Of a DNA stretch of 64,000 nucleotides, positions 33,375 through 42,700 are shown piece after piece. The position numbers and the translations under genes are program-made. Numbering within the stretch: the first letter of the stretch is position 1; each line of letters begins with the position of its first letter. This stretch comes from DAOUAT01 sp964551735 (GTDB lineage Bacteria; Chloroflexota; Anaerolineae; CG2-30-64-16), in NCBI GenBank assembly GCA_964551735.1, contig CAZKEF010000008.1, positions 1 to 64,000 of the forward strand, given 5' to 3'. A model generated the notes under the pieces. The model did no database searches. It saw only the letters and a program-made list of their open reading frames with translations, and was not told where the DNA came from.

Positions 33375-34776
33375 ACCATTCGGTCGCCCACAGCGGGCCG
33401 CGTGTCTTCTGGGTGTCGAACAGCGACTGCAGATCGGTGGCCAGGCCGTGCTCCGCGCCGGCGGCCTGGGCCTCGGCCATGAGCCGCCGGCGCATGTCGG
33501 CCGTCACGGCCGCGATGGCGGCCCGGCCCTGGCGCTCAACCTGCCGCTGCCACTTGATCATCCGGCGCTCGGCGTCGCCGCTCTCCCCCTCGACCTCCAC
33601 GAAGAGGTCTGCGCCGTCGCGGCGCAAGAGCACATCCGGCTGCGACGGCCCCGCCGCCGGCGGGCACACCGCGGTGGCCCAGCCGCGCAGGCGGGCGTGA
33701 TACGTGAACGTGCAGACCAGGCCGGCGTGGGCCGTCTGCGCGGCGCCGCCGTGCGACTCCGCCAACACGTCCCACTCCGACGGCACGGGTGCGATCCCGC
33801 AGGCCCGCAACGCCTCGCGGCCCAGCGGCGCCAGGCGCACCAGGATCAGGGTCGTGTCGTCCGCATCCGCCAGCTCCGGCTTGTGCACGCCCGCGATGGT
33901 GACCTTCTGCTCGACCCAGAACTGCCGCTGCGCCAGCGCCTTGAACACCCGCCGGAACGATCCGGCATCCGCCTTGATGTTCTTCAGGTGGGCGCTCATC
34001 AGGTCGGCGATCGCCAGGCGCATCGACCAGCCGGTGCACCCCAGCGCGGCCAAGGCCAACGCCTGACGCGGCCAGGTCTCCAGTTGATCCGCGAACCGGC
34101 CGGGCGCCACCGCCGGCAGGGCCGGCAGCTTCACGTCGGCCAGCCCGAGGACGGGCGCACTGACCGGGCCGGCGGCTGCGGCGGCGCCCACGGCGGCCGC
34201 AGCCGCCGCGGCCACGGGCGGGTCAGTGCTTGCCCTGCTTGCCTCTGCCGCCGGCGGGTCCGGCGACGGCAGCAGCGCCGCCGCGTCCGACTCCGACGCA
34301 GGTAGGGCTTCCACCGCCGGTTCGGGCGCTGGCCTGACCAGCGCCCGGAGCAGCCGGTTCTCGGCCTGCAAGCGGGCCACTTCGGCTTGCAGGCGCTCGG
34401 CCTCGGCATGCCAGCGATCTGTCGCCTCGACCGGCAGCGCTTCCGTCGCCCAGCCATTGCCGTTCCCCGACGCCGGCTGGTCTTGCGCAATGCGGCGGCG
34501 CGCCGCCCCCTGGCGCACCCCTTGCAGCAGGCCCCGCCAGGTCTCCGGCGTCGCCCGCTCGACGAACCGCGGATCGGCCCGCGTGCGCTGATCCAGCTCG
34601 TCCGCCAGGAACAGCCCGGCGAACTCGACCGTCAGGCGCACATACTCGTGCAGCTGGCGCTCAGCGACCAGGCGTAACTGGCGTTCCTCCTCAGCGATCT
34701 GCCTAGCCGCGCGCTCGAAGGCGGTCAGGTTCTCGGCCGGCAGCGCCGCCGCAGGCCAGGGGGAGGCAGGCGACAT
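33373..34776 (-). CDS. Winged-helix plus PD-(D/E)XK-like protein, replication-relaxation-like
   Basis: 467 aa from the ATG at 34776 (GGGAAGG upstream). The N-terminus is helical (EEERQLRLVAERQLHEYVRL); a coiled coil (RLQAEVARLQAENRLLRALV) and an Ala/Pro-rich linker follow. From about residue 235 comes a winged-helix segment (LALAALGCTGWSMRLAIADL...LVRLAPLGREAL) and then PDVLLRRDGADLFVEVEGE...MIKW (about 385-420). This order and the PD...ExE...K pattern recall the Replic_Relax family of plasmid/ICE replication-relaxation proteins. It is the best candidate in the window for an origin- or transfer-processing protein, but similarity is by eye only. Confidence 0.45.
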   Translation of the reverse strand: MSPASPWPAAALPAENLTAFERAARQIAEEERQLRLVAERQLHEYVRLTVEFAGLFLADELDQRTRADPRFVERATPETWRGLLQGVRQGAARRRIAQDQPASGNGNGWATEALPVEATDRWHAEAERLQAEVARLQAENRLLRALVRPAPEPAVEALPASESDAAALLPSPDPPAAEASRASTDPPVAAAAAAAVGAAAAAGPVSAPVLGLADVKLPALPAVAPGRFADQLETWPRQALALAALGCTGWSMRLAIADLMSAHLKNIKADAGSFRRVFKALAQRQFWVEQKVTIAGVHKPELADADDTTLILVRLAPLGREALRACGIAPVPSEWDVLAESHGGAAQTAHAGLVCTFTYHARLRGWATAVCPPAAGPSQPDVLLRRDGADLFVEVEGESGDAERRMIKWQRQVERQGRAAIAAVTADMRRRLMAEAQAAGAEHGLATDLQSLFDTQKTRGPLWATEW

Positions 34777-34791
34777 GGCGACCTTCCCGTA

Positions 34792-34878
34792 GGGGAGACA
34801 AGGTGACAAGGTGACACGGAGACACGGGGACACGGAAAGGCTCTCCCGCTCTCCCCCTCTCCGTGTCTCCCCCTCTCC
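34792..34878. repeat. Inverted-arm short-period repeat element 4 (8-nt units)
   Basis: Left arm 34792-34840: GGAGACAA, GGTGACAA, GGTGACAC, GGAGACAC, GGGGACAC. The right arm 34841-34878 holds TCTCCCCC, TCTCCGTG, TCTCCCCC. It fills almost the entire gap between two genes of one strand. Confidence 0.75.
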
Positions 34879-35331
34879 CTATCCGTCCATCGCTCCGCTG
34901 CCGCTCAACGCCCGGATCCGCTCCAGGGCCGCGTTGACTGCCTCGATCGCCGCCTGCCGGTCCAGCCCGCCGCCGGCGTAGCGGGCCACGGCTGCGGCCG
35001 CATCCACCAGCGCGGCGCGCGCCGTGGCGGTGGCCGCCGTGCCGGTGCGCTGGCCCGCGTAGATCCGCTGCGCCAGCAGCATCGCCTGCACCGCATCGGG
35101 CTGCTCCGCGGCCGCCAGGTGCGCCAGGGCGCGGCCGTCCGCCGCCAGGCGCACGATCTCGACGCCCGCCCGGCGGGCCAGCGCCGCGGCCTCCCAGCGC
35201 TCCGACGTCAGGACCAGCGGGCTGCCCTCGGCGACCGGCGTGACCGCGTGGCCGACGAGGGCCAACAGGACGATCAGGCAGACTGCCGCGGCGCCCAGGA
35301 TGACCTGGCGGAGGTTGAGGTTGATTTCCAT
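34879..35331 (-). CDS. Membrane-anchored hypothetical protein
   Basis: 150 aa. One N-terminal transmembrane segment (about 8-29, VILGAAAVCLIVLLALVGHA) is followed by a helical, Ala-rich extracytoplasmic domain (AAVARYAGGGLDRQAAIEAVNAALERI). No family is recognised. It begins one nucleotide after the stop of the TadE-like gene and so is probably co-translated with the pilin genes. A minor pseudopilin or assembly role is possible from position only. Confidence 0.6.
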   Translation of the reverse strand: MEINLNLRQVILGAAAVCLIVLLALVGHAVTPVAEGSPLVLTSERWEAAALARRAGVEIVRLAADGRALAHLAAAEQPDAVQAMLLAQRIYAGQRTGTAATATARAALVDAAAAVARYAGGGLDRQAAIEAVNAALERIRALSGSGAMDG

Positions 35332-35332
35332 G

Positions 35333-35860
35333 TTATCGCTGGATCATCCGGTACCAGCTCGTCGCGCTCGCCCGCACCGTGACGGGCGGGGTCAGGTTGT
35401 AGAACAGCCGGATCGTACCGCTGGCGCGCGTCGAAACGGCATCCGCGGCCTCGTCCAGATCCACGCCATCCAGGGTCGCGGTGTAGCCGCGGGCGCGCAG
35501 GTCGGCTACCGCCGTATCAAAGGCCCACGCCGCATCGCCGGCGTAGCGATCGGAATCCAGGCGGGTCTCGCCGGTATTGATGTAGTGGCGGATGTCCACC
35601 GCCCGAGCGGCCGCCTCGGCGCCGGCATCCGCCGCGATCTGCAGGCGGCTGCGCAGCGCGAAGTAGCGCGGTGCGTCGATCGCCAGCCCCGACAACGGCA
35701 GGAGCACGGTCACGATGACCAGCGCGTTCCAGACCATGTCGCCCGTGCGACCGAGGAGCCAGCGGCGGAGACCGGGAGACAAGGTGACAAGGAGACAAGG
35801 AGACCATTTCCGCGTCTCCCCTTCTCCCCCTCTCCACTTCTCCCCCTCTCTCCTGCTCAC
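35333..35860 (-). CDS. TadE/TadF-like pseudopilin with GDMVW motif
   Basis: 175 aa if translation begins at the GTG at 35860, 7 nt after AAGGAGGG and overlapping the upstream TAG by one nucleotide; an ATG two codons earlier abuts the ribosome-binding site. The leader (about 30 residues) is encoded by repeat element 5. The pilin-like part begins TGDMVWNALVIVTVLLPL, with one hydrophobic helix, and continues as a soluble domain (RYFALRSRLQIAADAGAEAAARAV, a typical TadE/TadG pattern). In this copy the usual pilin Glu is Trp. It likely is a minor pilin of the Tad system. Confidence 0.65.
   Translation of the reverse strand: MSRREGEKWRGGEGETRKWSPCLLVTLSPGLRRWLLGRTGDMVWNALVIVTVLLPLSGLAIDAPRYFALRSRLQIAADAGAEAAARAVDIRHYINTGETRLDSDRYAGDAAWAFDTAVADLRARGYTATLDGVDLDEAADAVSTRASGTIRLFYNLTPPVTVRASATSWYRMIQR
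35774..35850. repeat. Inverted-arm short-period repeat element 5 (8-nt units)
   Basis: Left arm 35774-35805: GGAGACAA, GGTGACAA, GGAGACAA, GGAGACC. The right arm 35811-35850 is TCTCCCC-rich in the complementary sense. It is closely related to elements 4 and 7. If the GTG start at 35860 is right, this copy is translated as the pre-pilin leader. Confidence 0.7.
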
Positions 35861-36279
35861 TACCATCCCTCCTTCCTGAACGCGCTCACCGCCGTGCCCT
35901 TGAGTGGGCCGCTGGACGCGCCGAAGAGCGGCATCAGGCTGCCGTAGAAGTTGGGCACGGACCAGTCCACCTCCACGCGCACGACGCCGCCGGGATAGGT
36001 GTCGGCGGCCACCCGCACGGCGTACGTGCCGACGCCGCTGGCCAGGGCGTGCTGCGCGGCGGCCAACGCCTGGCCGGCCGGGTCAACCTGCGCCACCGAG
36101 CCGGCCCGTGCGCCATAGCCGGCCGCGTGGTTCGCGGTCGTCGACGCAAACCCGGCCAGCGCCAGGTTCACCAGCGCCAGCGTGACCAGGGCCATGAGCG
36201 GAAAAGTGAGTGCTCCCTCCACCATGTCGCCGCGGCGGTCGCGCACCCACCGTTGAAGGTTGGCAGATCGCAGGTTCAA
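35860..36279 (-). CDS. TadE-like pseudopilin with GDMVE motif
   Basis: 139 aa if begun at the TTG at 36279, which has AAGGA 7 nt upstream; longer in-frame readings run through repeat element 6. The leader LQRWVRDRRG is followed by DMVEGALTFPLMALVTLALV, a TadE-type processing site and transmembrane helix. The soluble domain (HAAGYGARAGSVAQVDPAGQALAAAQ) matches TadE-like minor pilins. It overlaps the next gene by one nucleotide. The TTG start is a judgement. Confidence 0.65.
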   Translation of the reverse strand: MNLRSANLQRWVRDRRGDMVEGALTFPLMALVTLALVNLALAGFASTTANHAAGYGARAGSVAQVDPAGQALAAAQHALASGVGTYAVRVAADTYPGGVVRVEVDWSVPNFYGSLMPLFGASSGPLKGTAVSAFRKEGW

Positions 36280-36356
36280 GGTCGTGTTCCTTATGGCGGC
36301 CTTAGCTACACGCACCGCAACCTTCAACCTTCCAACCTGCCAACCTGCAACCTGCG
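36252..36356. repeat. Inverted-arm short-period repeat element 6 (7-8-nt units)
   Basis: Left arm 36252-36281 (GTTGAAG, GTTGGCAG...GCAGGTT). The right arm 36315-36356 holds CTTCAAC, CTTCCAAC, CTGCCAAC, CTGCAAC. It occupies the leader and first codons of the TadE-like gene. Confidence 0.65.
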
Positions 36357-36361
36357 TCACG

Positions 36362-36514
36362 TCATCCCCCCACGACGCTGTCGACGATGCCGAGCTTGAC
36401 CGCCAGCTTCTGGCCGATGCTGACCCACAAGAAAATGGCCGCAACAACAATTGCTGCCATAATCAAGCCGCGCTCCACCATATCGCCAGAATTGCCGAAC
36501 AGGAACTCCTTCAT
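36362..36514 (-). CDS. Flp-type pilin, 50 aa
   Basis: A 50-aa protein starting at the ATG at 36514 behind GGAGGG. The short leader MKEFLFGNSG is followed by DMVERGLIMAAIVVAAIFLW, one hydrophobic helix, and a tail (QKLAVKLGIVDSVVGG). Size and layout match Flp major pilins, which polymerise into the Tad fibre after cleavage by the prepilin peptidase (candidate at 49238). The site has Glu four residues after the Gly, where classical pilins have five. A promoter and a leader terminator lie upstream. Confidence 0.75.
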   Translation of the reverse strand: MKEFLFGNSGDMVERGLIMAAIVVAAIFLWVSIGQKLAVKLGIVDSVVGG

Positions 36515-36545
36515 ACGTCCCTCCGTTGAGTGAGTGATTTGGGCC

Positions 36546-36578
36546 GAAAAACAAAAAGGGGCGCCCGAAGGCTCCCCT
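36546..36578 (-). terminator. Terminator with TTCG loop in the pilin leader
   Basis: Read on the minus strand, AGGGGAGCC, loop TTCG, GGCGCCCCT (8 of 9 paired), then TTTTTGTTTTT. It ends giant C transcription, but it also lies downstream of the pilin promoter (36608-36636), so every pilin transcript must cross it. Confidence 0.75.
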
Positions 36579-36607
36579 AAGCGGCGCACGTCTGGCGCCA
36601 CGATGTG

Positions 36608-36636
36608 AGTATAGCTGATCTTCAGCCCGCTGTCAA
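36608..36636 (-). promoter_or_regulatory. Promoter of the pilin genes
   Basis: On the minus strand TTGACA (36631-36636), 17-nt spacer, TATACT (36608-36613). Predicted start near 36601, giving an 87-nt leader that contains the terminator at 36546-36578. GGCGCC (36594-36599) near the start could pair with the terminator arm and act as an antiterminator. Confidence 0.65.
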
Positions 36637-36765
36637 TTGGATTGGCTTCACACTCACGACTTGTACATAATCTGCGGATTCTTGCGAATCCTCTGAAGAG
36701 CAAACCCTGGTTTCGCGCCTACGTGAACACGCATAGGCCGCCCACCAAGAATAACGATCTGACCA

Positions 36766-39700
36766 TCAGGGTACTGAGTACGTAACATACAAAGTCGTTC
36801 GCTCAGATCCAGCTGCGAAATCGACGCTGCACCAGTTGGTCCCCGTCCCAGACGGAATGTTCACCCGAATGCCGAGAGCGTTGCCCGCGGCCCACCCTGG
36901 ACGGTTCACGATCTCCTGGACCACATTCGCGAAGTTGGGCGTCTCGATCCATTGCCAGGCGAACGTCCAGGTCTTGGGCCAATCCACATAAGCGGCAGTG
37001 ATGGGACGTGTGCTCGGCTTGTTGGAACCGTCGGCTGCGAACACGGGGGCAAAATCCTGGGCAAAGCCATAGATGCGCGTGGTGGCGTTGCCCTCGATCC
37101 CAAAACCGTAGGTTCTGATATGAGCGTCTATAATCGTGGCGCCACGCGGGACCCCGACCATGGAGAATACCCACCCGGTCATGACGAAGGAGGACACGCC
37201 GACCCAGTTGTTGTGGTTGCCGTCGCCGGAGATGCTGAAGTAGGTATCCTCCATGCCGTCCTGGGTATCATTAAAGATCTGGATCGAGATAGACTGTGTG
37301 TACGGCGTAGCCGTTTCCGTCGGCGTGGAGGTGCGCGTCGGCGTTCGCGTTACCGTAGAAGTCATGGTCTTGGTCGGCGATGGGGTGGCAGTGTTCGTGG
37401 GCCTGGCCGTTGCCGTGCGCGTGGCTGTAGGTGTTGATGTTCGCGTCGCAGTACGCGTCGCCGTGGGTGTCGGGGTGGGCGTTGGCACCGAACCATCAGA
37501 GGTGATCGGAAAACCCCAGGACTGGAATTGCGGCACCAGGTCCACACGGGCGTGCCGGCTCAACGTGTTTGCCCACAGCTCAACCTTGGCGAGATCCGAT
37601 GCGGGTTCCGGCAGCGATGAACTGCCGTACTCCTGGAAAACAGCCCGGAACGGCTCCCAGCCCACTTGCTGCTGGAGGCTGTACAGCAACCCCGTGTAGA
37701 TGTCGTTGCTCATGTTCTGATAATCGGTGCGGCCGGCAGCGATCCAGGGCTGCGCTTGTGCTTCCACGAAACGTTGTCCGACCTGGCTAATAGGCACGAC
37801 CTGTCCTCCCCAGCTTTCGTTGGTGAGCTGGGGATGGCGGGCCCCGAGCACGTCGTAGGCGTACAGGACCTTGAGATTCGCCCAGTGCTCGGCGCCATCA
37901 AACGTCATGCCACCCATGTAGAGCCGACTTTGCGGCCATAGGTCGAAGTCGTGCCCGATCTCATGGGGCACACCCCAGTCGATCCCATGCGCGTTGACGA
38001 TGTCTGGCCAGGAGTGGCCCGGACCGATGACGATAGGATTCCCGGACAGGAGACCATAGTACATCGACGCATCGGAACGCACGGTGATCAGGTCGCCGCT
38101 AGACGGGACGCCCCCGACGAGGTCAGCCATGGCATCATAGGCTTCATCCAGGTAGCCGACGTAGGTCACAGGGTCATTGAAGTAGGCGTAGTCATCCGTG
38201 TAGACGTCCAGGGCCACATGCCGGCCGCGCAGATGGGTACGCGCAAGGGTACGCACCTTGGTCAGCGTCAAGTCATCGCACCACATCGTCCCCGAACTCG
38301 TCGGCCGCGCATAGAGCGGATCGGCCTCCCCCAGTGTGCATGTGATTTTGGCCCTGGTGGTCTTGCCAGTCACGAAGCGTGTGGACACCTGAGTCCAACC
38401 CTGTGTATCTCGCAGCCCCTGGGTGGAGGCAGCCATGTATGAATCGCCACCATATGCGCCGAGCCGCGCACCGTTCGTCCACCATTGACCCGATGGGTCC
38501 TGGACCCCCTCTGTCCTGACCCAGCCTGTCAACTCGTATTCGCTGTCAGGATCCACCAGCACCGTCTGTATCCAGCGTGCGATGCCCTGGCCCGCAAGGG
38601 TGACTTTGACGCTTCTCCCACCTGAATGCTTCACCGCATTGTCCCACTGGAACGTGGCGCTGCCCTGGATACTTTCCGTTTGCCAGTTCTCAGGGTTGGC
38701 CGCGCCTGTCTCGAAACCGGAATTCTGCAGCTCTGCCGTCGCTGTCCCCAGCTTCTCGAGCTGCAAATCATCGAACCACGCTGTGCCCGTTGTTGTGCCG
38801 GAGTAGAAGCCAAGTCGGGCCGCGACGATCACCTGCGTGTCGGCGCCGGAATTGAAGGTCACGCTGGTGCAGGTCCAGCCAGTTGTACCGAACACGCCAG
38901 GTGAACGAACCCAGCCACCCATGATTGATAGATTAGCCCCAGCATCCGTGCCGTCGGTTCTATGTGGGACATTTTCGGTCTTGATGCATCCGGAGAGCCG
39001 ATAATCTGTCTGAGGCTGGACCGCGACCGTTTGGATCCAACGCGCGTCGTTCTCCTGGTTCGAGACGATTTTGATGCTTCTCAACCCGGAGCGCGCATGC
39101 GTGCTGTCCCAGGTGAACGTGGTGCGACCGGGTGCCCATTCATCGGTAGTCCAGCCGGTGGGCATCGTGCTGCCGGTTTCGAAGTCCCCATTAATGAGAG
39201 TTCCGGGCGGAGGTGTCTGCGTCGGAGTTCTCGTCATCGTGGGTATTGCAGTTGCCGTCCACGTAGGAGTAACGCTCGGCGTCGGTGTGGGCGTACGGGA
39301 ACTGGTTGGGCTCGGCGTATGTATCGATATCGAGGTCGCAGTAGGTGTTGGACTTCCTGGTCTAGGGGTTGTCGAGTTCGCCAAGACGAGAGGTAGATAG
39401 ATCGCCGCGTTCTTGATCACCAGCGCACGAGCAGCTACTCCGATCGTTGCATAGCACTCAGTTGCCGTAGCCGATGGCGCGCTCTCGACATACCGGGCTT
39501 GTGCCTGTCCCAGATAGTCGTCGGGCACGTGAATCCCGAAGTTCAGCACCTGTTCGGTGCCTGCTGCTAGCGAGGCCAGTTCCCATCGAAGGCTTCCGTC
39601 AAGGATCTGTGCGCTTGGCGCAATGCTACCAGGAGTCAGCTGCACTCCCGCCGGTAGCGTACTTGTCACTACGACGTGGGTAAGGGGAATTGTCGCGCGA

Positions 39701-42700
39701 TTGGTCACCCGAACCGCGAAGGTGAGATCAGAGTCAGGATGGGTTGTTCCGCTACTGGATACCGGGGACACTGCTGCCACCACTTGGGGCGACTCTGCTC
39801 CAACAGCAAAAGCATCAGTGAAGGGCTGCCAGTCAAAGCCACCGACCGAGGCATGAGTCTGGATTAGGTAGCTGCCGACCGCCAGATCGCTGGGTGGGCC
39901 CAATGGTATCAGCTTCTCCTCGCCGCCGTTCAGTTGTAGTGACTGGTTCTTGGTCCAAACTGGCTGCCCGCCAGGCAGTGTCAAGGTGACTGCCAAGGAG
40001 CCGGTGACTCCCGTCTCAAGCCGATTCGCCGCCGTGATCTCCAGGCTCGGCATCACTCCTGGTGCCGACCACTTCGGCAACGTATGGCTGAAGGCGATCG
40101 GCGGAGCCATCTCGATCAATGTAGCCCCGCTGTGATCACTAAGCAGTGTCCCATCAGGCGTACCAAGTTCAAGGGATGCGGAAGGCAACTCGACCGTGGG
40201 TGGTGTGTCACCGGAAAAGCGGAGGGTCATGGTGAACGACTGACTGCTCTCGGGGGCGAGGAGCGCAGTCCATGTCACCTGACTGCCTTCGATCTGTCCG
40301 AAACCAGGATCCAGTGCAAGGCTCCCGGTTGGGAGTTGCTGCGTGACGGTGACAGGCATGGTGGCAGTGTAGGGATTGACGGCCCACAGTCGGACCGACA
40401 GCGTCTGTGGTTCCTCGCCGTAAAAGACCAGACGCCCGATGGGACCATCGATCGTAGGGGCAGTGTCTGCGGCGGGGATCGCCGCTGCCGCGGCACCCGC
40501 GGCAGGGACCCGCGTCGGCTGCCAACTCGAACTATCATTGTCGAGCCAGAAACGACCGGATGAATTCACACCCAACAAATTCGTCTCGATGGGTGAAGCC
40601 GGCTTCTCGCCTGCAAAGGGCAACCACTGGCGCTCGCGCGGCGAATAGCCTAAATCGCCGGTACGATATTCAACCCGGACCGTAGCGGTCTCACCTGACG
40701 GAATGGTAACGACCGAGGAAGGGATATTCTCCCAGAGAACCGCCCAGGGTACGGTGAGCCTCGTAGTTTCAGCGAGGTAACGTGTGACGACTACGAATTC
40801 CGCAGTGCGCCTCCCAGTATTCTTGATGACGACTTCAGAGTAGGAGGCGTTCTCCTTCCAAAAGTTGAGTATGCTGGAGCCTCGACTGTAGTGGCGCACT
40901 TCCACGATAGCGCCTTCAGGCGTGACGGGCAGTACACCGGTTTCGATCTGCGCGAGGCCTGCGGCTACGTTTTTCGCTGCGCCACTCGCCGATTGGCGCG
41001 CCATCGGTAAGGCCGAACTTCCTAGCCCGACCATCATATCCGCCTCGGTGTAGGCGTTTTTGTGCATGTATGTATCGAACAAGGAGAGGGATCCCGAGAC
41101 GAGGAAACTCCCGAGTCCATCCGCCACATAGGATGCCCCTTGCTTGGCTACCTGGCGCAACAAGGCATCAAACCATTCGCCTCCGGCGGGTGATGCGGCA
41201 TTCGCTTGGTGGACAGCGTCCATGGTCCAGCGGGCGTCTGAGACCTCATTCATGTAGGTTGTGAGGGCAGCAGTGCGCGCGCCCAGGTCGTGTTGGTACA
41301 CCAGGACGTCATACTCAGACAGTGGTGCGGTACGCGTATTGAGGAGGTGGTTCAGTTGGGCATCCAGGAAGCTACGCTCATCCTCGATCCCTTCTCTGAC
41401 TATCTCTGGGTTGTCCACCACAGGTAACAGCATGCCGAAGATCTTGCCGGCGTCGGGAAGGAGGTCCAGCCCCAAGTCAGCGACGCACGTGTTGCGATGC
41501 TGAGCCAACAGCAGGGCAAGGCCGGTCCGGGCGGCGGTTTGTCCCGCCCAGCTCAGGGGCGTATCCCCAGGGATGATGTCCTTAATCCCTCCGTTCATGA
41601 CCTTGCAGGCGACTTCTGACCGGGCCACGGGCGTGTTCCAGATCACGGACCAGCCGGGCCAGTAAAACTCCGGGAGCAGATTCCCGTTTAGCTGGCTGAC
41701 AATTTTCGGGCTCGTCCCAACAGCATCTATCGCAAGCCCGGCAAAGTCAAGGCCGATTTTGAGGCGCTCCTCACCCGCCGCATAACGGAAATATGAGAGT
41801 TCGCTGGCGATTCCTTGCGCGTCCCCGCTTATCGAATCCAGCGCCCGCTTTGTCATATCGACGTCAGCAGTCGCTGTGTTCCGCAATGCACCAGGTACAG
41901 GCGCAACGGGACCGAAGTTGACAGTCACAGGAGAGCCGACCTTCACGCCACCGACCCAAGCACTCACGGTAACCATTCCCTCGACCGGTGATCGCACCCA
42001 GCCCTGGGTTTGGCCCGCGCTGTCAGTCAGGGCAGGCTGATCGATGATCGCCTGGCCGCTCTCCACCACCAGTGCTACTCGTGCATTTGCCGCCGGCGCG
42101 CCTCCTGCAGTGCGCAGGCGAACCGTAACGGTGCTCGCCGCTTGGCCATTGGCTTCGACAAAGAGCGGATCTGCAATCAGTGTCGCCGAGGAACCATCCA
42201 CTGTGCCAGCAGCTTCAACGGCATAGAAGTTGGGGCCGCTGCGCGATGTGGGGACGCGAACTCCCGCTGAGGGCGGCGAGAAGGTATATCCGGGCTTTGA
42301 GGGAGTGATGGTGTACAACCCGGCCGGAAGGCTGGCGAATGAGTAGTATCCAGTCTGTCCCGTGACCACAATCATACCTGGTCCAGCAGACACAGTCACT
42401 CCAGCCACCCCCACTCCGCGACTGGTTGCGATCCGTCCGGACAGAGTTGGGGTTGAGGCACTGCGGGCCCATACCCCTCTCGTCCCGGCTCCAAAGTACA
42501 AATATCGCCCTGCTGTATCTACTTCGAAGGCGTAGAATTCAAGACTACTCGGAAAGACTTTCGGCAATCCATCAGAACTAATATCTTGCCACGTCAGTCC
42601 GCCGTCAGATGTGCGCGCAACATGTCCCAAATGTCCTGCCGCGTAGATTACCTGAGAATTGCCAGGATCGATCCTCAGAAACTCGGCAGCGATCGAGTCA

